The notes beneath the pieces were generated by a model, which searched no databases, was not told where the DNA came from, and saw only the letters and a program-made list of their open reading frames with translations. Of a stretch of DNA of 64,000 nt, positions 19,553-27,148 are shown one piece after another (the first letter of the stretch is position 1; each line of letters begins with the position of its first letter). The position numbers and the translations under genes were made by a program. Source of the stretch: Acidobacteriota bacterium (GTDB lineage: Bacteria; Acidobacteriota; Thermoanaerobaculia; Multivoradales; Multivoraceae); assembly GCA_003388555.1 (NCBI GenBank), contig QQVD01000001.1, positions 110,380 to 174,379 of the forward strand. The letters run 5' to 3'.

Positions 19553-20653
19553 TCAGCCGGCGTCGACGGGCCTGCTGGCGACCGCCCGGCACCGGGCCGT
19601 GCGTGCCTCCGCGTAGATCTCCTCGAGCCGCTTCGCGACCTGCCCCAGATCGAAATGGGAGCGTACATGGTCATGCAAGGCACGTGCACGGCGTCGCTGC
19701 TCCCCGGGATCGGCGAGCAACTCACGCAGCTTGGTCTCGAGGGCACCCGGATCGCCGGGCGGCACCAGCCACCCCCGCTGCTGCGCCAGCAGCTCGCGAC
19801 ACTGCCCGACCTCGGTGGCGAGCACGGCGAGCTCCGCCCAGCCGTACTCGACCAGGGTCAGCGGCATGCCCTCGCTGCGCGAGCCGAGGAGACCGATGTC
19901 GCACGCCGAGAGGATCCGGGCGACGTCGTCGCGCTCGCCGAGAAGCACCACCTGAGCCGCCAGATCGAGGTCGGCGATCTGCTTCTCGACCTGCCCGCGG
20001 GTGCTCTCCCGGCCGCCGCGCCCGACCAGGAAGAGGCGCAGCTCGGGGTCCTCCAGCAGCAGCGGTGCCAGGCCGGCGAGGAGGGTCTGGTGGTCCTTCT
20101 GGGGCCGGAAGTTGGCGACGCAGACCAGGCGCTTGCCCGGGCTGCCGTCCAGGTCGAGAGGGGGCTGGGCTGGCGGCCGCGGCACTGCGTTGGGCAGCCA
20201 GTCGGCCGTCAGGCCCAGTTGGGCGCGGTCCCACTCGGCGAGCTCTCGGGATGCCGCGATTGCCGCGTCGACGCGTCGGCGCAGCAGCCGCAGCGGCCAG
20301 CGCCGGCGTCCCGAGGCCAGGTCCCCGAAGTGGTCGTGCCAGATCAGGGCCGGCGTGGGCAGGCCGATCAGCGCCAGCCGCGCCGAGAGCAGCGAAGTGC
20401 TGTGCGCGTGCACCACTTCGATGCGCCGCGAGGCGAGGATCTCGTGGAGCCGGCGGTGGGCGCCCAGGTCCAACGCGCTGCGCTTCCCGAGCAGCACCAC
20501 CTCGGCGGTGCACTCGGACTCCAGCGCGCCGCCGCGTCGGGTCGCGCACAGTACCACCTGGTGCCCGCGCGACAGCAGCGCGTTGCTCAGGTGGACCGCC
20601 GCCTGTTCCGCGCCACCGCGCTGCAGTGAGTCGATGAGGTGGAGGACGCGCAC
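19553..20653 (-). CDS. GT4-family glycosyltransferase
   Basis: Retaining GT-B glycosyltransferase of 366 residues. The N-terminal acceptor domain begins VLHLIDSLQRGGAEQ, typical of GT4, with HAHST near residue 88. The C-terminal donor domain has VANFRPQKDH and the EX7E motif in SRSEGMPLTLVEYG. There are no membrane spans, so it is cytosolic or peripheral. The GTG start at 20653 gives the canonical N terminus, and 87 bp separate it from a divergent GH113-like lipoprotein gene. It is upstream of the FHA-EAL gene on the same strand (42 bp apart), so the two may be cotranscribed. Its product (polysaccharide, glycolipid or other) is unknown. Confidence 0.88.
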   Translation of the reverse strand: MRVLHLIDSLQRGGAEQAAVHLSNALLSRGHQVVLCATRRGGALESECTAEVVLLGKRSALDLGAHRRLHEILASRRIEVVHAHSTSLLSARLALIGLPTPALIWHDHFGDLASGRRRWPLRLLRRRVDAAIAASRELAEWDRAQLGLTADWLPNAVPRPPAQPPLDLDGSPGKRLVCVANFRPQKDHQTLLAGLAPLLLEDPELRLFLVGRGGRESTRGQVEKQIADLDLAAQVVLLGERDDVARILSACDIGLLGSRSEGMPLTLVEYGWAELAVLATEVGQCRELLAQQRGWLVPPGDPGALETKLRELLADPGEQRRRARALHDHVRSHFDLGQVAKRLEEIYAEARTARCRAVASRPVDAG

Positions 20654-20740
20654 CGGTTGGGGTCAACTCTGCCAGACTGGACGACGGAGTGATCGAGCGC
20701 CCGGGACGGCGCCATTCGTCGACTGCTGTGGAGCCGAGAC

Positions 20741-22264
20741 ATGAGGATCAACCGGCGGCCGTGGCTCGACGCCGGGCCGACGAGTGGCGGACCGTGGACG
20801 ACGATGTTGCGCTCGCTGGCGGCAGTGGCTCTCCTGGTTGCTGGCTGCGGTGGCGGCGGCGGCTGCGGCGGCGCGGCCGACCCAGGCCTGCTTCTCGGCG
20901 GCATCCAGGTCAACGAGCCGGACATGAGCGCATGGCACCGGGAGTTGCTGCGTCAAGGCATGAACACGGTGTCTCTCACCGTCTACGCGCGTCAGCAGCT
21001 GTGGGACTCGGCCGACCTGATCTTCGACCCGGACCAGCTCGGTGACGACGTGGTGCGCGAGATGCGGGCCGCCCGCTCCGTCGGTCTGCACACCGTGCTG
21101 GTGCTGCGGCTGGCGCTCGACCAATCGCTCGAGGGCAACCGCTTCCTCTGGCACGGCATGGTGTCGCCGCGCGACGCGGTGGAGCTCGACGCCTGGTTCC
21201 ACCGCTACTCGCGCTTCGTCCTGGAGTGGGCCGTGGTCGCCGAGCGCGAGGGGGTCGAGGCGCTCGCCATCGGCTCCGAGCTCGCGGCGCTGACGAATAC
21301 CGTGCGCATCGACCGCCTCCCCGACCTGGAGAGCTACTACCTCGACGAGGCGCTGCGTCGGGAAGAGCACTCCAGGCTGCTCGCGTCCGGCGACGCAAGG
21401 CTGCGCTCGGCGCTGTCCGGCACCGAGTCCGACGCCGAGGGTCCGATCGGAGGATCGGCGGCGGCCGAGGTGCTGTCGGCAGAGGTCGCGGCACACGCGG
21501 CCTGGGCGCGCCAGGTGACCGGAGGGGCCGATTTGGCCTTCGTGAACGGTCGTCGCGAGCATCTCGAGCGCAACTGGCGACGCCTGATCGAGGACGTGCG
21601 GCGCGTCTATTCGGGTCGTCTGACCTACGCCGCGAACTTCGACCAGGTGGAGCAGGTCGCCTTCTGGGACGCCCTCGACCTGATCGGTGTCAACGCCTAC
21701 TACCCGCTACGCGAGACCCTGGCCCCGGCCGAGCCCAACGCGGTCGCCGGCAATCCCCTGCTGCGTGACGACTTCGCGGATCGCTGGCGGGGGATCCTGA
21801 TGGGGCTCGACCAGCTCCGCGTCCGGCTCGCCCGGCCGCAGATGCAGGTGCTCGTCACCGAGCTCGGCTACACCGGCCGCCGGGGCTCGACGGTGCAGCC
21901 CTGGGCGGGCGAAGGCGTGGCGCTGCTGCCTGCAGGCGACGGGGGATCGGCAGCGGAGCGGCCGGTCGTCTGGCAGGCCCAGCCCGAGGCGCCGTGGGAG
22001 CGAGCGGCGGCGATCGAGGCGCTCGGCATCGCGGCCAGGGAGATCGCGCCGCCGCTGCTCGCCGGCGTCCTCTACTGGAAACTCTCGACCCTTCCCCGTC
22101 ACCGCGAGATCGAGCCCTTCGTGGTGGTCCTCGGTGACCAGCCCCCCGACCCAGCGGTGGCGGCCCTGCGCTCGCTCGCCAGCGGACGCCTCACCGTCGC
22201 CGACGGTGCCAACGAAGACCGGGGTGCCGGCCGCCCGGCGCTCGCGGGGGGCGGCTCACGGTGA
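20741..22264 (+). CDS. GH113-like TIM-barrel lipoprotein
   Basis: A 507-residue lipoprotein: LLVAGC puts the lipidated cysteine at residue 36, followed by a glycine-rich linker. The rest resembles GH113 beta-mannanase-type barrels: an N-terminal MNTVSLTVYARQ strand, AIGSELAAL with candidate acid/base Glu180, LDLIGVNAYYPL, and VTELGYTGR with candidate nucleophile Glu374. Activity is inferred from fold motifs; GH113-like proteins are also called with other functions. I keep ATG 20741, which has TGGAG about seven bases upstream, but ATG 20804 would start right at the lipoprotein signal and is credible. Its stop overlaps the start of the next gene (GTGA), indicating coupling with the AsmA-like protein. 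Confidence 0.75.
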   Translation: MRINRRPWLDAGPTSGGPWTTMLRSLAAVALLVAGCGGGGGCGGAADPGLLLGGIQVNEPDMSAWHRELLRQGMNTVSLTVYARQQLWDSADLIFDPDQLGDDVVREMRAARSVGLHTVLVLRLALDQSLEGNRFLWHGMVSPRDAVELDAWFHRYSRFVLEWAVVAEREGVEALAIGSELAALTNTVRIDRLPDLESYYLDEALRREEHSRLLASGDARLRSALSGTESDAEGPIGGSAAAEVLSAEVAAHAAWARQVTGGADLAFVNGRREHLERNWRRLIEDVRRVYSGRLTYAANFDQVEQVAFWDALDLIGVNAYYPLRETLAPAEPNAVAGNPLLRDDFADRWRGILMGLDQLRVRLARPQMQVLVTELGYTGRRGSTVQPWAGEGVALLPAGDGGSAAERPVVWQAQPEAPWERAAAIEALGIAAREIAPPLLAGVLYWKLSTLPRHREIEPFVVVLGDQPPDPAVAALRSLASGRLTVADGANEDRGAGRPALAGGGSR

Positions 22265-24279
22265 CGCCGAAGCCGACGGAGCCGAGCGATTCACCCGAGC
22301 CGACCGAGCCACCGGCAGAGGACTCTCCGGGGACGCAGGCCGGCGGCCGCCGCGGGCTGGTGCGTCTGCTGCGTCTGTCGCCCTGGATCGCCGCGCTGGT
22401 GGTCGCCGTCTCGCTGCCGTGGCTCTTCGCCTTCGCCACCGAGAAGACGCTGCAGTCCTCGTTCGGCGAGCGGCTGGTCAACCGTAGACCCGACAGGTTC
22501 CAGATGAGCTGGCGGTCCGTCGCGTCCCCGTCGCCGGGTCGGCTGCGCTTCGAGTCGGTGACCCTGCGCGGACAGACTCCACGCACCGGCTGGCAGATCG
22601 AGGCCGAGGAGCTCGAGGCTCAGGTGTCGCTGGCGGCTCTGCTCGGCCGCATCTTCGAGTGTGAGTGGATCAGGGGTCGCGGGGTGAGCTTCGCGATGCT
22701 GCGGCTCGAGGGCGGTCGCCCTGCGCTGGCCGAGGGGGCACCGCCGATCGACCTGCCGGCGGCCGGCCGGGCGCTGCAGTCGAGCGCGAGGGAGCAGAGC
22801 GGCTGGACGATCGACCTGGATGGCATCGCGGTGGAGGATCTGCGTCGCATCTGGATCGACCGGGAGCGCCTCGACACCAGCCCCGACGCCACCTTCGGGG
22901 GAGCCATGCGATTCGCGCTGCGCCGTCACGTCGAGATCGAAGCCGCTCGCCTCGAGCTGCACGCGGCGGCTCTCAGTGAGGCCGGCGAGGAGGTGCTGCG
23001 GGAGATCGACGGCAGCGTCGAGATCGACCTCGCGCCGATGCGACCGCGCGAGGTCGATTTCGAGGAGCTGCTGCGGGCGCTGTCGGGCCACGCGGAGTTC
23101 ACCGCCGACATCTCTTCGCTGGGAGCCCTGCGACGCAGCTTCGAGACGCTGCGCTGGCTCGATCTCGACGCCAGCGGATCGCTCGTCGTCGATCTCGGCC
23201 TCGATCGCGGCACGGTGCGCCCCGGCTCGCACCTCGCCGTCGAGTCCCCGTCGGTGCGGGCGCTCCTGTTCGACCAGCAGATCGTCGGCGCCGGCACGAT
23301 CGCGGGGCGCTTCGAGCAGTCCTCCGCCGGAGGATCGGCGGAGTCGACGAATCCGGTCCGGGTCGACATCGAGCTGCAGCGCTTCGCCGGTGGCCCCCGG
23401 CCGCCGAGCGAGCCGGGGCGCCTGCCGGCCGCCGACGCGGACTCCGGCGGCAGGTCGGCGTTCGAGGGCGGCGGCCTCACCGCGAGCCTCACCGGGACCT
23501 GGCCGCGGCTCAGCCGGGTGCCGCAGCTGGCCACCGGCACTCTGCACCTCGAGGATGCCCGGCTCAACGACGTCAGCGCCCTGCAGCGCTATCTGCCCGC
23601 CGGCTCCGGGGTCGTGCTGCGCTCGGGCACGGCGGATCTGGGCGTCGATCTGCGCTTCGAGGGTCATCGCGGATCGGGCTCGGCGACGCTGCAGGGCAGC
23701 GCCATCCGCTTCCGCCTGCAGGAGGTGGCGATGCGCGGCGACCTGGCCCTCGATCTGCAGCTGCCCGAGGTCGACCTCGACAGCGCCACACTGCGGGTGA
23801 ACGGCAGCAGCCTGCGGGTCGACGGCCTGCAGGTCGAGGGGTCGACGCGAACCGCCGACTGGTGGAGCCGGGCGCGGGCGTCACGGGGGACGCTGCGCTT
23901 CCGCGACAGCGGTCCCGCGTTCGCCGCCCACTTCGAGGGCGAGATGCGCGACTCGCGTCCCCTGGTCGCCTACTACCTGAAGAAGCGGCGGCTGCTGCGG
24001 CCGCTCGAGGAGCTGCTCACCGTCGAAGGTCTGCGGATCCGCGGCGATCTCGACGTCGGCGCGCAGCGTGGGCGGGTGGAGTGCTTCGCCGCCGAAGCCG
24101 AGAACCTCGAGATCCAGGCTGATCTGACGCTGGGGCGGGGCAGGCCCGAGGGCATCGCTCTGTTCGAGTACCGCCGCTTCGCACTCGGTCTCGAGGCCGA
24201 GGCCAGCGAGCGGGACTGGAAGCTGCGGCGGCCGCGACGCTGGTTCGAGAGCCGGCGTCAGGACCGCTGCCCGGCCTGA
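22261..24279 (+). CDS. AsmA/TamB-like membrane-anchored beta-rich protein of unknown function
   Basis: A 672-residue protein with a proline- and acid-rich cytosolic start, one transmembrane helix at about residues 39-60 (SPWIAALVVAVSLPWLFAFA) and a long periplasmic region of alternating short beta strands (VTLRGQTPRTGW, LHLEDARLND, TADLGVDLRFEG), typical of AsmA-like repeats. Such proteins are thought to act as lipid-transfer bridges or in envelope assembly; I infer only a general envelope role. Family assignment is by pattern and not certain. It starts at GTG 22261, overlapping the stop of the GH113-like gene by four bases, so both are probably made together. Its 3' end overlaps the convergent DUF35 gene by 22 bp. 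Confidence 0.6.
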   Translation: MTPKPTEPSDSPEPTEPPAEDSPGTQAGGRRGLVRLLRLSPWIAALVVAVSLPWLFAFATEKTLQSSFGERLVNRRPDRFQMSWRSVASPSPGRLRFESVTLRGQTPRTGWQIEAEELEAQVSLAALLGRIFECEWIRGRGVSFAMLRLEGGRPALAEGAPPIDLPAAGRALQSSAREQSGWTIDLDGIAVEDLRRIWIDRERLDTSPDATFGGAMRFALRRHVEIEAARLELHAAALSEAGEEVLREIDGSVEIDLAPMRPREVDFEELLRALSGHAEFTADISSLGALRRSFETLRWLDLDASGSLVVDLGLDRGTVRPGSHLAVESPSVRALLFDQQIVGAGTIAGRFEQSSAGGSAESTNPVRVDIELQRFAGGPRPPSEPGRLPAADADSGGRSAFEGGGLTASLTGTWPRLSRVPQLATGTLHLEDARLNDVSALQRYLPAGSGVVLRSGTADLGVDLRFEGHRGSGSATLQGSAIRFRLQEVAMRGDLALDLQLPEVDLDSATLRVNGSSLRVDGLQVEGSTRTADWWSRARASRGTLRFRDSGPAFAAHFEGEMRDSRPLVAYYLKKRRLLRPLEELLTVEGLRIRGDLDVGAQRGRVECFAAEAENLEIQADLTLGRGRPEGIALFEYRRFALGLEAEASERDWKLRRPRRWFESRRQDRCPA

Positions 24280-24740
24280 GCCTCGGTCACCTGCAGCAGG
24301 ACGACGCCACGCCGCCGCGCGAAGGTGACGCGCACACGCTGGCCGATGGCGGCCTCCGCGCGCAGCGCACCGGTCCGCGGGTCGACCAGGTTGCAGAGCA
24401 GGCGCACCGGCCGGGTGCCTCGTGCCGCCATGCGTGGCGGCGGGTCGATGTCGACCAGGACGATGGCGTAGGGCTGGCCGCCGGCGAAATCGGCATCCGG
24501 GGCGCGGTGGTTCACCGTCACCGCGACCACCGTGCCCTCGCCCGGGAGCTCGACGGGGGCGCCCAACTCACCGCCGCAGTGCCGGCAGGCGGGGCCCGGC
24601 GGGAAGGGCAGCTGGCCGCAGGCTGCGCACGGCGCGAGCTCGAGCACGCCGCGCGCGCAGGCCTCGCGGAACGCGGCGGCGAAGGGCTCACCGCGGCTCG
24701 CATCGTCGCGATCGGTGGCGTCCTCTCGTGCCGGGCTCAC
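24258..24740 (-). CDS. DUF35 Zn-ribbon/OB-fold protein (thiolase partner)
   Basis: A 160-residue protein with an N-terminal rubredoxin-like zinc ribbon (CAAC near residue 38 and CRHC near 52) followed by an OB fold (GTVVAVTVNHRAP, YAIVLVDID, GQRVRVTF). This is the acyl-CoA-associated DUF35 family, whose members form complexes with SCPx-type thiolases, aldolases or hydratases and bridge substrate transfer. The gene starts at GTG 24740, overlapping the stop of the thiolase-like gene as GTGA, so the two are translationally coupled and probably form one complex. Its 3' end overlaps the convergent AsmA-like gene. Confidence 0.85.
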   Translation of the reverse strand: MSPAREDATDRDDASRGEPFAAAFREACARGVLELAPCAACGQLPFPPGPACRHCGGELGAPVELPGEGTVVAVTVNHRAPDADFAGGQPYAIVLVDIDPPPRMAARGTRPVRLLCNLVDPRTGALRAEAAIGQRVRVTFARRRGVVLLQVTEAQAGQRS

Positions 24741-25906
24741 GCCGGCGCTCCGAGGATCAGGGAGACGTGCACGCTGAGCACGCCGCCGTCGCCGTGCACG
24801 AAGGCGGTCTCCGCTCCGGCCACCTGCCGCGACTCGGCCTCACCGCGCAGCTGCCTCACCGCTTCGACGACGTGGAACATGCCGCCGGCCGCGCCCGAGT
24901 GCCCGTACGAGAGCAGCCCGCCGTGGGTGTTGCACGGCAGCGCGCCGCCGAGCTCCAGGGCGCCGTCCTGCAGCGCTTCCGAGAGCCCGCCGCGAGGGAA
25001 GAAGCCGATGCTCTCGAGCTCCACGGCCAGCGTGATGGTGAAGCTGTCGTAGATCTCGGCGACGTCGATCTGTCGCGGCTCGAGCCCGGCCTCGGCGAAC
25101 GCCTGTCGCGCCGAATCGCCGCAGCCGAAGCCGTCGAGTCCCGGCGGCGCCGCGACCAGGTGCTCGTGGGTGCTGCGCTGACCGCAACCCCGAACCGCCA
25201 CCCCGCGGGCCGGATCGGTGGCGCGGCGAGACACCAGGACGGCGGCGGCGCCGTCGGAGACCAGGGCGCAGTCGAAGAGTCGCAGCGGGCTGGAGATCAC
25301 CCGCGCCTGCATCGCCTCCTCGAAGCTCAGCTCGCGACCGTGCATGTGCGCCTGCGGGTGGCGGTTGGCATGGGCCCGCGTCTGCACCGCGATCCGCGCC
25401 AGGTCCTCGAGGGTGAAACGTCCGGCGTGCAGCGCCTGCGAGGCGATCAGGGCGTACGCCGCCGGGATGGTGATGCCGTACGGCACCTCGTGCTCGGGAT
25501 GTCCGAAACCGGCCAGGGTGCGCAGCGCACCGCCCGGCGGCATGCCGGTGAGACGGTTGTCGCCGGTGACGCAGAGCACGTGCTCACACACATCGGAGCC
25601 GACCAGGGCGGGCGCCGTCTGGACCATCATCGCCGCGGTCGCGCCGCCGGCAACCAGCGAGGCGCAGTAGGCCGGCCGCAGGCCGAGCAGCTCGGCGACC
25701 GCCGACGCCAGCATCGGGTGGGGGGTGGTGAACGAGTAGGCGCAGAGCAGTCCGTCGACCTGCGGCAGCTCGATGCCGGCGTCGCTCACGCATGCGCGCG
25801 CCACCCTGTCGTGCAACGACAGACAGGATTCAGCGGGCAGCTTGCCGCAGGGGGTGTCGGCGATCCCGGTGATCGTCGCGCTGGGGGGGCCGTGCCGGAC
25901 CGGCAT
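24737..25906 (-). CDS. SCPx-type thiolase-like protein lacking the nucleophilic cysteine
   Basis: Thiolase-superfamily protein of 389 residues in the SCP-x/Ltp branch. The C-terminal half has IYDSFTITLAVELE, the substrate loop NTHGGLLSYGHSGAAGG with its catalytic histidine, and the CoA-binding fold. Where thiolases carry the acylated Cys in a CxSG motif, this protein reads LVAGGATAA, so that residue appears to be Val. This is the pattern of retro-aldolase Ltp2-like proteins or non-catalytic partners rather than a true thiolase. It is coupled to a DUF35 protein, a pairing known for steroid side-chain aldolases and for archaeal thiolase-HMG-CoA synthase complexes. The natural substrate is unknown. 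ATG 25906 gives a normal N terminus. Confidence 0.82.
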   Translation of the reverse strand: MPVRHGPPSATITGIADTPCGKLPAESCLSLHDRVARACVSDAGIELPQVDGLLCAYSFTTPHPMLASAVAELLGLRPAYCASLVAGGATAAMMVQTAPALVGSDVCEHVLCVTGDNRLTGMPPGGALRTLAGFGHPEHEVPYGITIPAAYALIASQALHAGRFTLEDLARIAVQTRAHANRHPQAHMHGRELSFEEAMQARVISSPLRLFDCALVSDGAAAVLVSRRATDPARGVAVRGCGQRSTHEHLVAAPPGLDGFGCGDSARQAFAEAGLEPRQIDVAEIYDSFTITLAVELESIGFFPRGGLSEALQDGALELGGALPCNTHGGLLSYGHSGAAGGMFHVVEAVRQLRGEAESRQVAGAETAFVHGDGGVLSVHVSLILGAPA

Positions 25907-25915
25907 GGGCCGATG

Positions 25916-26677
25916 CTACCGCTGGGATCTCAGGGTTGGGCACCCACCGGAGGTGCGCGCCCCTGCGCGCAGCAGCGGGTAGGGGTTGATCGGCTCGCCC
26001 TGCCACCACTGTTCGTCTTCGTCGAGACGGTAGACGGCGAAGTGCAGGTGGGGCGCGTCGTCCGCCGCATTGCCGCTGGAACCGACCGAGGCGATCGTCT
26101 CGCCCGGCTCGACCCAGTCGCCTTCTGTCAGCCCCGGCCGGTAGCCCTCCAGGTGGGCGTAGAAGAACACGTAGCGGCCGCTGGCGTCGTACTGGTAGAT
26201 GCTCTTGCCGCCCATGGTGCTCTCGAAGAGTCGCGCCACCGGCCCCCGGGTCGCCGCCAGCACGTCGGTGTGACGAGGCGCCATGATGTCGATCGCACGG
26301 TGGGTGCGACCGCCTGAGCGCGGGTCGGCGAAGGAGTCGTAGAGGTCGTCCGGCCCGACGCCGGCGACGGGGACGACGAGTCGGGAGAGGGGGCCCTCGC
26401 GGTTCGCTGCGGCCGTCGGCCGCCCGATCTCATCGCGCCGGGGCAGCGGCTCCTCGGCGGCGGAGCCGGCGATGGCGCCGGCGTGCACCCGGGCATCCTC
26501 CAGACAGTCGCAGTCGGCCTCGATCACCACCCGGCACGACGACGCGCCGAGGGCGGCGACGGCCAGCAAGGACAGACGCAGGTGGCGCAGCGTCGCGCGG
26601 CGGCCGCGACCCCCGCGACCCTGCGGATCCGACGGTCGCCTCGGTCGCGGCGGGGCGAGAGTCTCCGCGAGAGGCAA
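25916..26677 (-). CDS. M23-family metallopeptidase-like lipoprotein (LytM/peptidase domain)
   Basis: A 253-residue protein. After an arginine- and proline-rich leader comes a lipoprotein-like signal (LRLSLLAVAALGASSC), a low-complexity linker, then a LytM-type domain with HRAID (His126, Asp130) and HLHF (His210 and His212), the metal ligands of M23 endopeptidases. It probably trims peptidoglycan cross-links in the periplasm or regulates an amidase. The start is problematic: the only start-like codon near the N terminus is TTG at 26677 without a good ribosome binding site, and the same frame continues upstream to the stop codon of the two-TM gene, only five codons away. Confidence 0.78.
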   Translation of the reverse strand: MPLAETLAPPRPRRPSDPQGRGGRGRRATLRHLRLSLLAVAALGASSCRVVIEADCDCLEDARVHAGAIAGSAAEEPLPRRDEIGRPTAAANREGPLSRLVVPVAGVGPDDLYDSFADPRSGGRTHRAIDIMAPRHTDVLAATRGPVARLFESTMGGKSIYQYDASGRYVFFYAHLEGYRPGLTEGDWVEPGETIASVGSSGNAADDAPHLHFAVYRLDEDEQWWQGEPINPYPLLRAGARTSGGCPTLRSQR

Positions 26678-26692
26678 CGTGGGACTCAGCCT

Positions 26693-26863
26693 TCAGAGCA
26701 CGATGGTGCCGATGATGATCAGCGCCACGAGTCCCAGGGTGATGCGCGCCGCGGTCATCAGGCGGGTGCTGTCCGCCGGCCTGCCGCCGCGTGGGCGGAC
26801 GAAGAAGACGGCGCAGATCGCGACGATCGCCACCACGACACCGAGCAGTTCGAACCAGGTCAT
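26693..26863 (-). CDS. Small two-transmembrane protein, 56 residues
   Basis: A short gene with strong translational signals: ATG 26863 is preceded by GGGAGAGGAACG. The product begins MTWFELLGVVVAIVAIC, a first transmembrane helix, followed by a basic loop (FVRPRGGRPAD) and a second helix (ITLGLVALIIIGTIVL) that runs to the stop. The positive-inside rule puts the loop in the cytosol and both ends outside. I do not recognise a family. Its TGA stop is in the same frame as the following M23 gene, with only five codons between, so the two may be coupled. Confidence 0.65.
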   Translation of the reverse strand: MTWFELLGVVVAIVAICAVFFVRPRGGRPADSTRLMTAARITLGLVALIIIGTIVL

Positions 26864-26875
26864 CGTTCCTCTCCC

Positions 26876-26917
26876 TTGTGTGGTCGGTCTTGTGTGGTCG
26901 GTCTTGTGTGGTCGGTC
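26876..26917. repeat. 14-bp tandem repeat, three perfect copies
   Basis: TTGTGTGGTCGGTC is repeated three times without change, starting 12 bp upstream of the small two-TM gene, so it lies in that gene's leader or promoter. The rest of the gap up to 27148 shows no gene. Confidence 0.9.
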
Positions 26918-27148
26918 TCCCGGCGCCGTGCCCGACGCTCGCTTCTGCGCCCGTGCAAGGCTCCTACCAACCGTCGGGTGGTCCCGGGCTGCCAGGTCCG
27001 GTCGCGATCTCGCCCCGGCTTCCGTGAGCTCGGCGCGTGGGTTGCGCCGGAGCGAGCCGGCGCCGCCCGACGAGCGATCGGCAAGAAGCGGCGACGGTGG
27101 CGTAAGGCGTCCCGCCGGCGCCTGTGGCAGTGGTCGCCAGGGCGAGTC

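Noticed and set aside
24258..25906. Thiolase plus DUF35 as the acetoacetyl-CoA/HMG-CoA synthase step of the mevalonate pathway
   Set aside because: The thiolase homologue seems to lack the catalytic Cys, no HMG-CoA synthase is adjacent and the genes are 14 kb from the mevalonate run, so the link is not supported.
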